Source: Vibrio lentus (GTDB taxonomy: Bacteria > Pseudomonadota > Gammaproteobacteria > Enterobacterales > Vibrionaceae). From it: a DNA stretch of 64,000 nt. Below, piece after piece: positions 1 to 9,702 of this stretch. The position numbers were made by a program, and so were the translations under genes. The stretch lies in assembly GCF_030409755.1 (NCBI RefSeq), contig NZ_JAUFQE010000001.1, positions 62,001 through 126,000 on the forward strand, read 5' to 3'. Position 1 is the first letter of the stretch. The number at the start of each line of letters is the position of its first letter. Under the pieces are notes generated by a model. It ran no database searches. It had not been told where the DNA came from and was given only the letters and a program-made list of their open reading frames with translations.

Positions 1-2284
1 CCACAAAATCTTGGAATGGTATTTCCAGTTTCTCAGTCAGGCTGGCCATATGACGTTGCTCTTGGCTGTTGACTTGACTGAGCGTATCGACCTCTTGTTG
101 AGATTGTGTCGTGGACGTTATTAAGCCTTGTGTCTCACTAAAGTTCGCCGTAAAGCCAGTGGCGTAAGTGCCCATCTCCGTATTACGTTCATCGGCCGTG
201 AGGCGGTTGCTCGCCTCAATGGTTTGGTTGGCACCAGAGCGGTAGGATTCGATGGCGGCTTGTATTTGGCTTTGTTGTTCGTTGCTCATGCTGCTGAGCG
301 TTTCGCGGTCTTCCTGGGTCCATTTTTGTCCCGTGGACGCGTTCACACTTCCATTAAATCCTATAGCACCACCGAGAGCGCCGCTTGACAGTCCAGCGTT
401 CACGTCATAACCGCCGTACGCTGAGTGTAAGAAGGCATTCGCTTTCTCATGACTCCATCCGGTTGCTGCACTGACTTGCTCAGTGGCGGAGTTGACCTGC
501 TCTAAGCCTTTTGAAGCCGCTGCAGTTGCACCGTGTCCATGGGTTAAACCGTAACCTTGGGTTGACGAATAATTCTCTTTCCAATCGGCCAGCAATTGAG
601 AGCCACTTTGTGTGCTTTGCGACAAGGCCGCTTGTTGCGTCGAGAGGTTGGATTGAGCTTGAGTGTGCAAGTCTTGCACCGCTTCGCTGTATTGACTAGA
701 GCTGGCGACGTTCCACTGGAAATTCGACGCGGTAGGGCTAGTGTCATACACGGTTGTATCACCGTATTGCGTTGAAAGCATACCGTCTTCGCTTTGCGTG
801 GTACTGCCGTGTTGTTTCAGCAATGTCGACGTATCAAACTTATTGCCATTGACGTTGTTAAACGTGTGGGTCTGCAGTTGCGTATTACCGTGGCTGATGT
901 CACCGCTTGAGGCCGCGGCTGACGTGCGGGCATTGGTTTGGTTTATCATTCCCGCCAGTTGGTAGTTTAAACTGCTCATCATGGCCGCGGCTCCTTTGGT
1001 TAACGCCAAAGCAATCGCGGGGGTGGACATCATCAAGTAACCGGTGATGGCGGCGTAACGCGTGTTGACGTAATCAATGCCGCTCATGTTCGAGAGGGTG
1101 ATGCCGCGTAATCCTTGTGTCGCGCCCTGGGTCGCCCCTTCTAAGAACCACATCATGATTGCGTTGAGGATGGTGAATATCATCGGCCAAGTGGCCAGAT
1201 AGAAAAAACTGCCCACGTAGTTTTTAAGGACAGGCAGCGCCATATGTGGCAGCAAGGCGATGATGGCAATGATCGCCCCAAAGCAGACAAACAAAATGAC
1301 CCCGATTGAGTGCATCATTGGAATGAACTCTTTGGCTTGCAGCCCAATGTTGGCCCACATGGTGGTGGTTTGCATTTGGTTGGCGGTGTAGGCGTAGTTG
1401 GCCGCGATACCTCGGTGCGTGTTTTCGATGTTCCATCGCGTCATGTTGATGACCATGTTCTGTTTTAAAATATCGACCGCGCTATTACTGACCCCAATTA
1501 AATCTTGGTGACTGTTCTCGATGGCGTTTCTTAAGAACGTTGATTGGATGTTGCTCTCTCGTCCCAAGATATACGCGCCCAGTTTATTCATGGTTTGATT
1601 GGCCTCTTCATCAAATTGTTGAGTGAGTTCAGGAAAAGCGTCGCGGCAGGTTCTGTATTGACCCTGGGGGTTATAGAGTCCACGAATGGGGGACATCGAT
1701 TTTGTGGCGAGAAAACCGAGTAAATCCGGTGCTTGCAGGATGTTTTGCATGGTGTATTTTTTGTTAATTCGAATGTCTCCGACGATGCAGTTGTGATAAA
1801 AGTCTTTCCAATAGCGTTGCAGGTCAATGGTTTCGGCGTTGGCGCTACGAAGCAACGTGTATAAATTCGAACCAAACACCATGCCTGAGGAGCTGTAGCT
1901 TTCATCCTCTGTACTGCTAAAGACGATTTCAATGCCTTCGGTTAAGCCGTGCATGAACGTGGTGGCCGCCCAACCGGGTATCGCGACGATGTAAGGCACG
2001 TTATTCACGTAATAAATGCGCATGGGATTTTGCGCGTCATTGATATGGACGGTGGCTTTCATGCTGATAAGAAAAGTGGGGATAGCCAAGTAAATGAACA
2101 TAAAACGCATCACATGTTTCGCGTCTCGAGACACAAAAAACAGAGTGGCACTGATGATAAAAGCCAGTAGTAAGGCGATTTCGATTAACGAGCCAAAGGT
2201 GTTGGTGGTAAAAAAAGTGGCGACAGCGTTCAAGGCTCGTTGTAATTGAGGGCCTGCGCCATAGAGATAAAAGTCTAAGGTCAT
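1..2284 (-). CDS. traG: TraG, F-type mating-pair stabilisation / entry-exclusion protein (3' end outside window)
   Basis: Translation from the ATG at 2284 gives an open frame of about 760 residues that runs off the left edge. The first ~500 residues contain several hydrophobic stretches, one near residues 30-50 and a cluster around 330-470, as in the inner-membrane N-terminal half of F TraG. The rest is hydrophilic and rich in Gln, Ser, Thr and Ala, matching the periplasmic C-terminal part. In the F family the N-terminal half acts in pilus assembly and the C-terminal part in mating-pair stabilisation and exclusion. It starts 11 bp after the traH stop, in F gene order. The family call rests on this position plus topology. 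Confidence 0.85.
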   Translation of the reverse strand, partial: MTLDFYLYGAGPQLQRALNAVATFFTTNTFGSLIEIALLLAFIISATLFFVSRDAKHVMRFMFIYLAIPTFLISMKATVHINDAQNPMRIYYVNNVPYIVAIPGWAATTFMHGLTEGIEIVFSSTEDESYSSSGMVFGSNLYTLLRSANAETIDLQRYWKDFYHNCIVGDIRINKKYTMQNILQAPDLLGFLATKSMSPIRGLYNPQGQYRTCRDAFPELTQQFDEEANQTMNKLGAYILGRESNIQSTFLRNAIENSHQDLIGVSNSAVDILKQNMVINMTRWNIENTHRGIAANYAYTANQMQTTTMWANIGLQAKEFIPMMHSIGVILFVCFGAIIAIIALLPHMALPVLKNYVGSFFYLATWPMIFTILNAIMMWFLEGATQGATQGLRGITLSNMSGIDYVNTRYAAITGYLMMSTPAIALALTKGAAAMMSSLNYQLAGMINQTNARTSAAASSGDISHGNTQLQTHTFNNVNGNKFDTSTLLKQHGSTTQSEDGMLSTQYGDTTVYDTSPTASNFQWNVASSSQYSEAVQDLHTQAQSNLSTQQAALSQSTQSGSQLLADWKENYSSTQGYGLTHGHGATAAASKGLEQVNSATEQVSAATGWSHEKANAFLHSAYGGYDVNAGLSSGALGGAIGFNGSVNASTGQKWTQEDRETLSSMSNEQQSQIQAAIESYRSGANQTIEASNRLTADERNTEMGTYATGFTANFSETQGLITSTTQSQQEVDTLSQVNSQEQRHMASLTEKLEIPFQDFV

Positions 2285-2295
2285 GGGGATCTCCT

Positions 2296-3657
2296 TTAAT
2301 GGCCAAAGGTGAGGTTCGATAAGGTAGCGTCACTGGCCGATTGGCTAAGGAGCTTTCGTTTGCGTTTTAGGCGTTCAGTGAGGGCTAAGTACGCGTTCAA
2401 TTTCGTTTTGTGACGGTCTCGAAGGGTTTGTAAGTAATCTCTTGCACGGTTGATGCCTTCGAGAGTGTGATTGACGTCGGTTGGGTTCACCGAAGCGAGG
2501 TTGGTCATGGATTGATTGACGATCATCAGCATGTTATTGAGATAGGCATGCAAGAGATCGGCGGCAATATTTTGAGCGTATAAATGGCTTTCTGGTTGCA
2601 GGTTGAGGTGCGCATCATCAATGAGCATCGCCAAGATAGGAATGTCACTGAGTTCAACAAAGCTTTTCTCTGAGTCGGTGATAGGTTGGTCAGATTGTAA
2701 GTGGGCGTAGAGCGTATCGACGGTGTGGCGTACTTTGGCGTTAAAGGCTTGGCTTTCACTTAAGCGGATGGCGCTTAGGCTCATCGAAAGGCAGGTCTCG
2801 GTGTTTTCGCATCGATACACCTCCAAATCCCCTCCGGTCAAAAGGGCGTTAATGGCGGTGTCGTTACCCACTAACATCGCCGGAATGTAGCTTGGCGTCC
2901 CCTGCGCGTCGTAAATGACGGTGCCAGTGAGGCTTACGATAAACTCGGCGACCTCTTGATTGTCTTGAAGGTAAGCGCTTTTCATGAGCGCATCCCACAC
3001 CACATTTAAGTTCACTTTCACTGCGTGCGCAGTGGCGTCATCGGTGTTGCCGGCCAGCATGCTCTGATTGGTACTGACGTGGCGACATTCGTGTTGCGCT
3101 TCTAACCAGTCAGAAAAGGCATTACTTTGCGTGCCAAGTGTGGCGCAGGCATGGCGCTTGGCTTCCCCATCGGTAAAGGCCGCTAAACCTGAGACCGCCG
3201 ATTGTGCTACTTGGCAAGAGTTCATCGAGGTGGTGAGGAATTGGTCAGCAATCGCCTGCAGTTTGTCCCGATTCTCTTTGATGCTCGGCGCCCAAGTTTG
3301 CAGCGCTAAATCCACCGCGAAGGGCACGGCGTTGGCAATGACGGCTTTACCAAAAGACACCAGTTGGTCCGAATTAATGTGAGAAAAACCGCCCATAAAG
3401 GCATCAATGCCACCGCATCCTGCGCTGACAGAAGGCAGGGTGATGGCGGCCAATTGAATGTTTTTGATGTTGGTGCGAGCAAACAAGCTGCCCGCATTAT
3501 AGTAAGTGGCGGATTGGCCTTGATAGGCACTTGGGTTCGTGATGTTGCTGTTAAAGCTGCTGTCATCCCAAAAGTTGTCCATGGCGTCGCCCAGCCCGCC
3601 GGCATGAAGTGAACATGAAAGACTCATTAAGAGAGCCAGGAGGGTAGGTCGCGTCAT
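2296..3657 (-). CDS. traH: TraH, F-pilus assembly protein
   Basis: A 453-residue protein, close to F TraH in length, with a Sec signal peptide (hydrophobic core then Ala-Gly around residue 20). It contains the family-type opening with a Gly-rich stretch and the CGGIDAFMGGFSHI region, and a coiled-coil-prone, Lys/Arg-rich C-terminus. TraH is a periplasmic/outer-membrane-associated factor needed for pilus extension, acting with TraF, TraU, TraW and TrbC. The start overlaps the stop of the thioredoxin-like gene by 4 bp (ATGA), so translation is probably coupled. Confidence 0.93.
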   Translation of the reverse strand: MTRPTLLALLMSLSCSLHAGGLGDAMDNFWDDSSFNSNITNPSAYQGQSATYYNAGSLFARTNIKNIQLAAITLPSVSAGCGGIDAFMGGFSHINSDQLVSFGKAVIANAVPFAVDLALQTWAPSIKENRDKLQAIADQFLTTSMNSCQVAQSAVSGLAAFTDGEAKRHACATLGTQSNAFSDWLEAQHECRHVSTNQSMLAGNTDDATAHAVKVNLNVVWDALMKSAYLQDNQEVAEFIVSLTGTVIYDAQGTPSYIPAMLVGNDTAINALLTGGDLEVYRCENTETCLSMSLSAIRLSESQAFNAKVRHTVDTLYAHLQSDQPITDSEKSFVELSDIPILAMLIDDAHLNLQPESHLYAQNIAADLLHAYLNNMLMIVNQSMTNLASVNPTDVNHTLEGINRARDYLQTLRDRHKTKLNAYLALTERLKRKRKLLSQSASDATLSNLTFGH

Positions 3658-4091
3658 TGTAAACTCTCCATGATGGTCACATCGGCGCGCAAGGCTTGGT
3701 AGCTATTAAGTAGCGCGGGGTACGGAACATTGCCTTCACTCAAACGCACGTACTTACCGTTGCTGACGTTGATTAAGAACGTGGCGGGCGTAATGGCGTG
3801 TTTGAGCTCACCAAAAAACGCGGCGGTGATGTCAGAAGTGGTCGGGATCGGCGTGGTGTAACCGGGTATGGGCTGTCCGTCAAAGGAGAAATCGTACACA
3901 GGCAATTGGGTAGTTTGCTCGAGTCGTTTCATGGTCGGAGCAAAGTGGTGACACTCAGGGCATTGACTAAAATGGAAGAACACCAAGGCGTATTGACCTG
4001 TCATCACTGGTAGAGGTTGCGCTTGAGCGAATGAGGTTGAGGCGAGCATCATCAGCGCACTCAACAATAACGTGCGAAGGAAAACGTTCAT
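3654..4091 (-). CDS. Thioredoxin-fold periplasmic protein at the trbB position
   Basis: A 145-residue exported protein with a signal peptide ending near Ala-Gln-Ala and a CPEC motif at about residue 45, the CxxC of a thioredoxin-like thiol-disulfide protein. F plasmid carries TrbB, a DsbC-like isomerase, between traF and traH, and this gene lies in the same place. Its likely role is disulfide formation or isomerisation in Cys-rich partners such as TraN, TraU and TraH. I prefer the ATG at 4091, which has an AAGG eight bases upstream, over the GTG three codons earlier. Confidence 0.75.
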   Translation of the reverse strand: MNVFLRTLLLSALMMLASTSFAQAQPLPVMTGQYALVFFHFSQCPECHHFAPTMKRLEQTTQLPVYDFSFDGQPIPGYTTPIPTTSDITAAFFGELKHAITPATFLINVSNGKYVRLSEGNVPYPALLNSYQALRADVTIMESLQ

Positions 4092-4106
4092 AAGGGGCAC
4101 CTTAAT

Positions 4107-4916
4107 TTAAAAGTCGCTGTCTTGATAATCGGTCGCGACGTTATGAAAGCGAGAGAGCAAGTCTTTTTGTGAAATGAAGCCGTAGGCGAGGGGTCTGAGC
4201 GCTTTGGTGTGAACATTGGCCAGCATTAAAGCCGGTGTGTAGCGCACCTGTACTCGCCCTGTCTTATCAATACGGTTTTCATCAATCGCCTCAAAGGTCT
4301 GACCGTCTTTGCTGATCCCCACCAGTTCGATGTGGTATCGGTGGGCAAAGTCTTGGATGGAGGGCGCCAGAGTTTGAGATAAGGCGTCTTGCCCCTCGTA
4401 GATGAAGTAGAGGCCCCAACCTTCTTGCACTAATTGACGCACAGTGGCTTCGTTTTTGAGCTGGATACCTTGATAGTACGTCGCTCTTGCGGCTTGCTCT
4501 GTGGGGCGGTCTTTGGTGTACGAGTATTCGGGGTGTTCGTTGATGAGCTTTTTGAAGGTCATGCCCGTTTGAGTGGTTTTGCCATCGATGAATTTTTTCA
4601 GCTTCATCAATTTTAGATTTTTCTCTTCATTGGTTGGGTTAATCGTGGCATCGTTTAACGCTTCCTCAAATGTACGGTGGAACCATTGCATCTGCTCGGT
4701 GGCGCTCATCACAGTAGACACGCGATTGGGGGGGAGGCGCTCCTCCTCTTTGGGAGGGGCTTTCGGCGCTTTGGCCTCGTTATACCAGCGCCAGCCTTTG
4801 GGGGGCTCATTGGCGAAACTATGAAAGGCAAACACAGACAACAACATCAACGGTAGGGACTTGATTGTTAATCGGTTAATTGAGTTGTTCACCGTTTTTG
4901 TGGATAAGTCCTTCAT
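4107..4916 (-). CDS. traF: TraF, F-pilus assembly thioredoxin-like protein
   Basis: A 269-residue protein with an N-terminal signal/anchor (hydrophobic residues ~20-35), the PPKGWRWYNE start region typical of TraF, and a C-terminal thioredoxin-like fold (GLYFIYEG, then VRYTPALML). As in most F-type TraF proteins I see no CxxC in the fold. TraF is periplasmic and needed for pilus assembly. It lies in F order between traN and traH. Confidence 0.92.
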   Translation of the reverse strand: MKDLSTKTVNNSINRLTIKSLPLMLLSVFAFHSFANEPPKGWRWYNEAKAPKAPPKEEERLPPNRVSTVMSATEQMQWFHRTFEEALNDATINPTNEEKNLKLMKLKKFIDGKTTQTGMTFKKLINEHPEYSYTKDRPTEQAARATYYQGIQLKNEATVRQLVQEGWGLYFIYEGQDALSQTLAPSIQDFAHRYHIELVGISKDGQTFEAIDENRIDKTGRVQVRYTPALMLANVHTKALRPLAYGFISQKDLLSRFHNVATDYQDSDF

Positions 4917-4925
4917 GGTGTGACC

Positions 4926-5135
4926 TCATTCTTGCCAGAAACTCAGCATCTTATGGGTGCGCGTGTGAAATAATGTCCAAAGTGCTTCATCGTTGCCGTG
5001 TTTTTGTTGGTGCTTCATCATTTCTTGCTTGAGCTGATGGAGTTGTCGTTTGAACAGAAGATGGCGGATCAGGGTGGTAGCAAACCCGGTTGTCGATAGG
5101 GTGCCCACAAGTAAAGGGAGTAGGAGGGAGTCCAT
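4926..5135 (-). CDS. Small membrane-anchored protein at the trbE position
   Basis: A 69-residue protein with one N-terminal membrane segment (residues ~3-25) followed by a basic, Gln/His/Lys-rich helix. It sits between traN and traF, where F carries trbE, a small inner-membrane protein of unknown role. I see no sequence hallmark that proves homology; the match is by position and topology only. It fits cleanly between neighbours with short gaps, so it is probably a real gene. Confidence 0.6.
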   Translation of the reverse strand: MDSLLLPLLVGTLSTTGFATTLIRHLLFKRQLHQLKQEMMKHQQKHGNDEALWTLFHTRTHKMLSFWQE

Positions 5136-5159
5136 ATTATATCCTCATCATAGATTAAG

Positions 5160-6920
5160 TTAATGGCGATAGGCGCTTTGTAATCGCTCTTGGATTTCTG
5201 AGGCCGAAGGCAGGTTGGTGTTGCTGTGCATGTCGTCATAAAAGTCCGAAAAGTCGAGTCGTTCAAAATCTATGTCTTGAAGCTGCTCGGGAGTAAGGGC
5301 GCCGCAAATGGGGTGTTTGGCGGTTCCCAGACTGATCCCAAGTTGGCCTTTCGAGCCTTGCTCTTGGATGATGCGCGCCAACTTGCTATCAAAGACGCAG
5401 TAGGTCTTCTTTTTCCGGGTACACGCGCCCAAGATCTTTTTGGAGCAATAACTGCCAAGGGCTATCGTAATGCCTTGCTCTTTGGCTTGACCGAGTGCCT
5501 TCTCTTCATCGTTGCATTGAGCGACACCCAAGTCGGTGCCCCATCCGCCGTCTTTACAACAGTCGGCAAAACCAAAAGCCGCGTCTGTGCATTTCATACC
5601 TTGTCCTGCAAATATCATTGGTGGATCGCCAATACCGTCAGCGGCTTCTGCGAGCGCGGCTAATGCCGAGGTGTTTTCATTAAAGCGGTTTGAAGTGGTC
5701 TCCATCGCTTCAAAGCAATCGCCATCCAGACAAAAGCTCTCTTCTCCACAGGTTAATTGGGTGGCGCTGCAGCGCCGTTGTGGGCAATACTTTTTGATTT
5801 TTTCCTCAATGCACACACCGTTTTGCTGGAGGCTGCAATGGGTTGACGTCGTGGTGCAATCGGCGGGCAGGGCGTTGCACGTATTGGGTCGAGTGCATTG
5901 GTGGTCAACCCGATACTTCCAGCAATCAAGCGTGGTCGGAATGCCATTAATGGTGCGAGTGGCTCGACCTTCAATGCATTGCTGATTAGTGACATTGCAC
6001 GAGTTCATCAGGCTGCATTGTGTTCGCCAGGTTATGGTGTTTTTAATGCAGTTCCCACCAGATAAGGTGAACCCGTTTGAGCAGCTTAGCGTGGCTTTTT
6101 TCGTTTGTGTGGTGGGTCGACAAATCTCGTAGCGTTTATCCCAGCGTTCGCTCCCTTGCCAATTAACGTGATAGGTCTGTTTTAACTCGCCAAGCGTGTA
6201 GCCTTGATTGGGAGAGACTCGCTTCCCGCCCCATAAATACGTGGTTCGTGACGATGAAAAAATGCCATCACCTCCCGTTTGACTCACATAATGTTTATTA
6301 TTGTATCGGCATTGTGGGAGGGGACGTTGGCAATCCTCCCCTTGCTGTGTCCAGCCGGATGGACAGCGGTAGAGTACTTCACTGAGGCTCACGGAGGCGA
6401 CGGGGACTTTTTCACACGGTACTGGGTTGTGAGTCGGCCGGTGACATTGCTTTGCGATGTTATCGATGACGCACTGCGTGGCGTTGTCACAATCCACGTA
6501 TTGATTAGACTGACCATGGCTGATCTCATAGGCATTATCGATGCCAAGGGTGGCGAATCGATACGTGTCATCATTGGGGTTAATGGTGGCACTATTATTG
6601 TCAAACCCCTCTTGTATCGCTTGAGCGTGTTCGTTGCTGCCAAACTCCAACGTGGATTGGTTTGTGATTTGTGCGTCAGTCATCCCCGCTTCATCAGGCT
6701 GTCGGATTTGGCTTTCACACCCTGGATTATTGTCGCTGCAGAAGTCGGACAGGTTAAGCGTCATCTCTGAGGGGTTGTAAGCCTCATTTGGGGCGTTTTT
6801 CGCCCATTCCACGTTGTCGTAAAACGTGTTTTCTTGAGAGTCGGCCAGGGTATCAAGGGAGAGGAAGAGAGCGGTGCTGAAAGAGAGCAAGACAAAAGGG
6901 AGTGAAAGGGGCGTATTCAA
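5160..6920 (-). CDS. traN: TraN, outer-membrane mating-pair stabilisation adhesin
   Basis: A 586-residue exported, very Cys-rich protein (F TraN is 602). The Cys pairs are spread through the central ~400 residues, and the C-terminal part has the CCKDGGWGTDLG-type conserved block of TraN. TraN is an outer-membrane protein that contacts recipient surface proteins to stabilise mating pairs. The start appears to be TTG at 6920, which overlaps the trbC TGA (TTGA) and has AGGAG upstream. The many cysteines suit the thioredoxin-like gene two positions downstream. Confidence 0.93.
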   Translation of the reverse strand: MNTPLSLPFVLLSFSTALFLSLDTLADSQENTFYDNVEWAKNAPNEAYNPSEMTLNLSDFCSDNNPGCESQIRQPDEAGMTDAQITNQSTLEFGSNEHAQAIQEGFDNNSATINPNDDTYRFATLGIDNAYEISHGQSNQYVDCDNATQCVIDNIAKQCHRPTHNPVPCEKVPVASVSLSEVLYRCPSGWTQQGEDCQRPLPQCRYNNKHYVSQTGGDGIFSSSRTTYLWGGKRVSPNQGYTLGELKQTYHVNWQGSERWDKRYEICRPTTQTKKATLSCSNGFTLSGGNCIKNTITWRTQCSLMNSCNVTNQQCIEGRATRTINGIPTTLDCWKYRVDHQCTRPNTCNALPADCTTTSTHCSLQQNGVCIEEKIKKYCPQRRCSATQLTCGEESFCLDGDCFEAMETTSNRFNENTSALAALAEAADGIGDPPMIFAGQGMKCTDAAFGFADCCKDGGWGTDLGVAQCNDEEKALGQAKEQGITIALGSYCSKKILGACTRKKKTYCVFDSKLARIIQEQGSKGQLGISLGTAKHPICGALTPEQLQDIDFERLDFSDFYDDMHSNTNLPSASEIQERLQSAYRH

Positions 6921-7600
6921 GGGGAACTCCTATTGAGCACTTGTTTGGCGATGTGTCCTACATCGCCTTGGCTTAAAATCGTTAAGGCGTTGGGTAGGGA
7001 AAGGTTGCCGTGAACCATGTCGTAATCACTTTGTGGGCAATACGCTTCATTGCACGCGTCGCCAATGGCCACAAACACGGGGACGTGGGTGATTTTAAAT
7101 TGACGAAACCACTGTGGACTGATGGCAAAACCGCCCTCAATAGCTACTTCGTCGCTCGCTTCTAACAAACTCAGTATTCGAGAGGCTGTTGGGACCATGC
7201 CTTCTGGCAGTACCCCACGTATCACGAGAGGCACCTGATATTGCTGACTTTGTTTGAGTAGCTGTTTGAGCGCGGTATCTGGCATGGAAAGTGAGACAAA
7301 CACCATCACACCTTGCGCCTCTTTGTTTGGGTTGACTTGAGGCATCCCAAGAACACTCGCCAGTGGCGAGTCTTGCAACGCGTTATCGAGGTGTTGATTC
7401 ATCGACAGGGCTTCTTGCTTATGTTTTTGACTCCGTTCTAGCAGGAGGGCCAGTTCACTTTGATGGGCTGGCGCTGCAATACTTTGCTCTTGCTTGGCAA
7501 GGGCTTTGAGTTCTTCTTGCGAGTAACCCGTCTCGGCCAATGCCAGAGGGCTCGTGAGCAGAATCAGTAACAGCCATGAGGCTCGTGGGTTAAATAACAT
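6917..7600 (-). CDS. trbC: TrbC, type-F pilus assembly protein
   Basis: A 227-residue exported protein. The N-terminal third is helical and Gln-rich; the C-terminal half has the TrbC block around MVFVSLSMPDTALKQLL, followed by VPLVIRGVLPEG and FKITHVPVFV, a thioredoxin-like arrangement. TrbC is periplasmic and works with TraW and TraU in pilus assembly. Its stop overlaps the traN TTG start. Confidence 0.92.
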   Translation of the reverse strand: MLFNPRASWLLLILLTSPLALAETGYSQEELKALAKQEQSIAAPAHQSELALLLERSQKHKQEALSMNQHLDNALQDSPLASVLGMPQVNPNKEAQGVMVFVSLSMPDTALKQLLKQSQQYQVPLVIRGVLPEGMVPTASRILSLLEASDEVAIEGGFAISPQWFRQFKITHVPVFVAIGDACNEAYCPQSDYDMVHGNLSLPNALTILSQGDVGHIAKQVLNRSSP

Positions 7601-7611
7601 TGTCTTTTTCC

Positions 7612-8613
7612 TTATAAAAATACGCAGTTACGTTTTCGCCAGTTCACAAAACCGAAGTTACCGCCGGTGGTTGGGTTATCTTTGCCTTGCTCCCAAAGTG
7701 ATGACGTTGTGCCGTAGGGATAACAATGAGCGGCATCACCAATCGGCGCCGACAATTGATAGCGATAACGACTTTTCGGTAAGATAGGCTCTGGCCACTG
7801 ATAACAGACCGCACCATCCTCGCCCCAGGTCTCCCATACAATGCCTTGCCTGTGCATTTTAAAATTAAAACGCTCTAACATTAGAGTGCCAACTTGAGGA
7901 CCGGTATGAGAATAAGCGCTGTTACCGGTTAATGGGTAGACGCTGCCTTGTGAGCCTAAACACCAAAAAAGTGCATCAAAAGGCAAAACGCGCCCCGTGG
8001 TGGTCGCCATGGCTTCGGTGATACAAGAGAGCTGCGTGATGGGGTGACCGAATAAAATCGCCTCGGGGTTAAGAATGAACGACATCTCATCATCATCCCA
8101 AAAGGGATCAAGTTCGGTGAGGTAGGCCACATCGAAATTATCCGTGGCCATGCAGGCCGCCGACTGCATCAGTTGTAGCCAATAAATCACCGGATATTTG
8201 TACCAATGCACGTGATAGAAAGCATTGCCGCTGGTTTTGCTGCTTGAGTCGTGCTGCGAGCCTCCTATTTGTTGGCTATTGTCATTACTCAACTGCATCC
8301 CCATGTTGACCATGCAATAAGGGGCTCGCGTCACGTCCACTAAGGAATACGGCTCCCAATACCCAATGTTTAAGCCAATTTGCATAAAAATGGGCGGGGG
8401 CTTAGGACAATAGGAAATAGGCAGACTTGGATTGGTGGTGTCAGGGTATGTCGAGCTAATGAGAGGCACGCTGCCCAGTGTCATAGGAAATAGGCAGTCC
8501 CAGCAAATGTCAGACAATGGATTTAAGAAATGCCCCGTGCAAGCGGCGGATTGAGCTTGGGTTTGCCAAGGAAATAGGAACAAACTAAACAGTAATAACC
8601 CATGGGTTCTCAA
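7612..8613 (-). CDS. traU: TraU, conjugal DNA-transfer/pilus protein
   Basis: A 333-residue exported Cys-rich protein, close to the 330 of F TraU. It shows the conserved opening with C-x-G, a D-x-C-W-D-C motif near residue 37 and the C-terminal CYPYGTT region. TraU is periplasmic and contributes more to DNA transfer than to pilus outgrowth in F. The frame begins with TTG at 8613, preceded by AAGGAGAAAG at good spacing; no better ATG is available. Confidence 0.93.
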   Translation of the reverse strand: MRTHGLLLFSLFLFPWQTQAQSAACTGHFLNPLSDICWDCLFPMTLGSVPLISSTYPDTTNPSLPISYCPKPPPIFMQIGLNIGYWEPYSLVDVTRAPYCMVNMGMQLSNDNSQQIGGSQHDSSSKTSGNAFYHVHWYKYPVIYWLQLMQSAACMATDNFDVAYLTELDPFWDDDEMSFILNPEAILFGHPITQLSCITEAMATTTGRVLPFDALFWCLGSQGSVYPLTGNSAYSHTGPQVGTLMLERFNFKMHRQGIVWETWGEDGAVCYQWPEPILPKSRYRYQLSAPIGDAAHCYPYGTTSSLWEQGKDNPTTGGNFGFVNWRKRNCVFL

Positions 8614-8624
8614 GGTCTTTCTCC

Positions 8625-9350
8625 TTATTTTATTTCCGTCTCACTCTTGTTCATGGCTGTGGTGAACGGCGTCACATCGATCTCTGTGATTTTCCACCGC
8701 GCCCCATCTTGTTCAATCAGAGAGGGAATGTGTGAGATTTGAAATTGACGGCTGTAGTGACCTTGTTGGTCAAAATAAATTCGGGCGTCAAACTCCTTGG
8801 CGACGTCTTCTGGACTGCCGTTGGTGAGGGTCCATTTTATCGGCTTATCTGCGCGGTATTGTTTGGCCCAAGCGCGCTGTCTTGGGTCGTCCCCATCAAG
8901 AAAGACAATCACATGCGAGTAATCGAATGATTGTTTGGGAATGTCGACTGGCCAAGTGTCAGTATCAAAGGGGTTGATGATGACGCCTTTGGCATAAAGG
9001 AGGTTGCCTTGTGCATCTTTGATATCGGTGGCCAGCTTTAATGATGGATCGATGTAAAAGGTGTTGGGCGCGGTGGTGGTGGTCAACCCTTTTACGGGAG
9101 TGGGCCTTCGCACGCTATTTTCTACGCTCTCCACAAACTGTTGTTGCATCTTTGCGGTTTCTCCCGTGGCTTCTAAGTGTGTCAATCGGTTGTTGATCCA
9201 TTGCAACATGTCCACTTCTGCAATAGGAAACAGTTCACCTTGACGCCCAAACTGTTGGCCAAGCGCGGTGGGGGCGATGGTCAGTAAAGTGACACTGACC
9301 ACTTTTAAGAGGGCGGTGGGTGTGAGGGATGAATGACTGGGAACAATCAT
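8625..9350 (-). CDS. traW: TraW, F-pilus assembly protein
   Basis: A 241-residue exported protein with the TraW core: the YAKGVIINPFDT block at ~120-135, HVIVFLDGDDPRQRAWAK and a C-terminal FQISHIPSLIEQDG motif. TraW works with TrbC in the periplasm. It is separated from traU by 11 bp and from trbI by 4 bp, so it is co-transcribed. Confidence 0.93.
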   Translation of the reverse strand: MIVPSHSSLTPTALLKVVSVTLLTIAPTALGQQFGRQGELFPIAEVDMLQWINNRLTHLEATGETAKMQQQFVESVENSVRRPTPVKGLTTTTAPNTFYIDPSLKLATDIKDAQGNLLYAKGVIINPFDTDTWPVDIPKQSFDYSHVIVFLDGDDPRQRAWAKQYRADKPIKWTLTNGSPEDVAKEFDARIYFDQQGHYSRQFQISHIPSLIEQDGARWKITEIDVTPFTTAMNKSETEIK

Positions 9351-9354
9351 AAGC

Positions 9355-9702
9355 TCATGACTCCTTTTTAAGCGCCTCGATAACGTAATGTTGGATCTCA
9401 GTGGTTCTATCTGGCGCGCCGCTGATGAGCGCGCCTGGCACGAAGATCACGAGGTGGTGCACTTGCGCGTATTCTTTCAAGAGTCGCCTGAGATCCGTAT
9501 CAAAGGTCGCCAGTTGCGCGCTGTGCTCTTGATCGTCGAGGTTGGCTTCAATGAGTTGGTCTTGATATTGCGATAACGTTTGTTCGAGATCGAAGACCAC
9601 GATTTGAGGCGCTGTATTGAGCTTGATGGCTATCAGGGTGAACATCATTAACGCTATAGCCAACAAGGCATAGATAAGACGTGGGTGACGGATGGATTTC
9701 AT
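9355..9702 (-). CDS. trbI: TrbI, type-F conjugation inner-membrane protein
   Basis: A 115-residue protein with one N-terminal membrane segment (residues ~10-30) and the TrbI-like sequence VVFDLEQTL followed by a helical domain and LVIFVPGAL. F TrbI (128 aa) influences pilus outgrowth and retraction. The start overlaps the traC stop by 4 bp. The order traC-trbI-traW matches F. Confidence 0.85.
   Translation of the reverse strand: MKSIRHPRLIYALLAIALMMFTLIAIKLNTAPQIVVFDLEQTLSQYQDQLIEANLDDQEHSAQLATFDTDLRRLLKEYAQVHHLVIFVPGALISGAPDRTTEIQHYVIEALKKES

Noticed and set aside
128..388. Plus-strand frames across 1-16 kb and similar frames elsewhere
   Set aside because: They are antisense shadows of the tra genes and other coding genes, with no RBS or protein hallmark.
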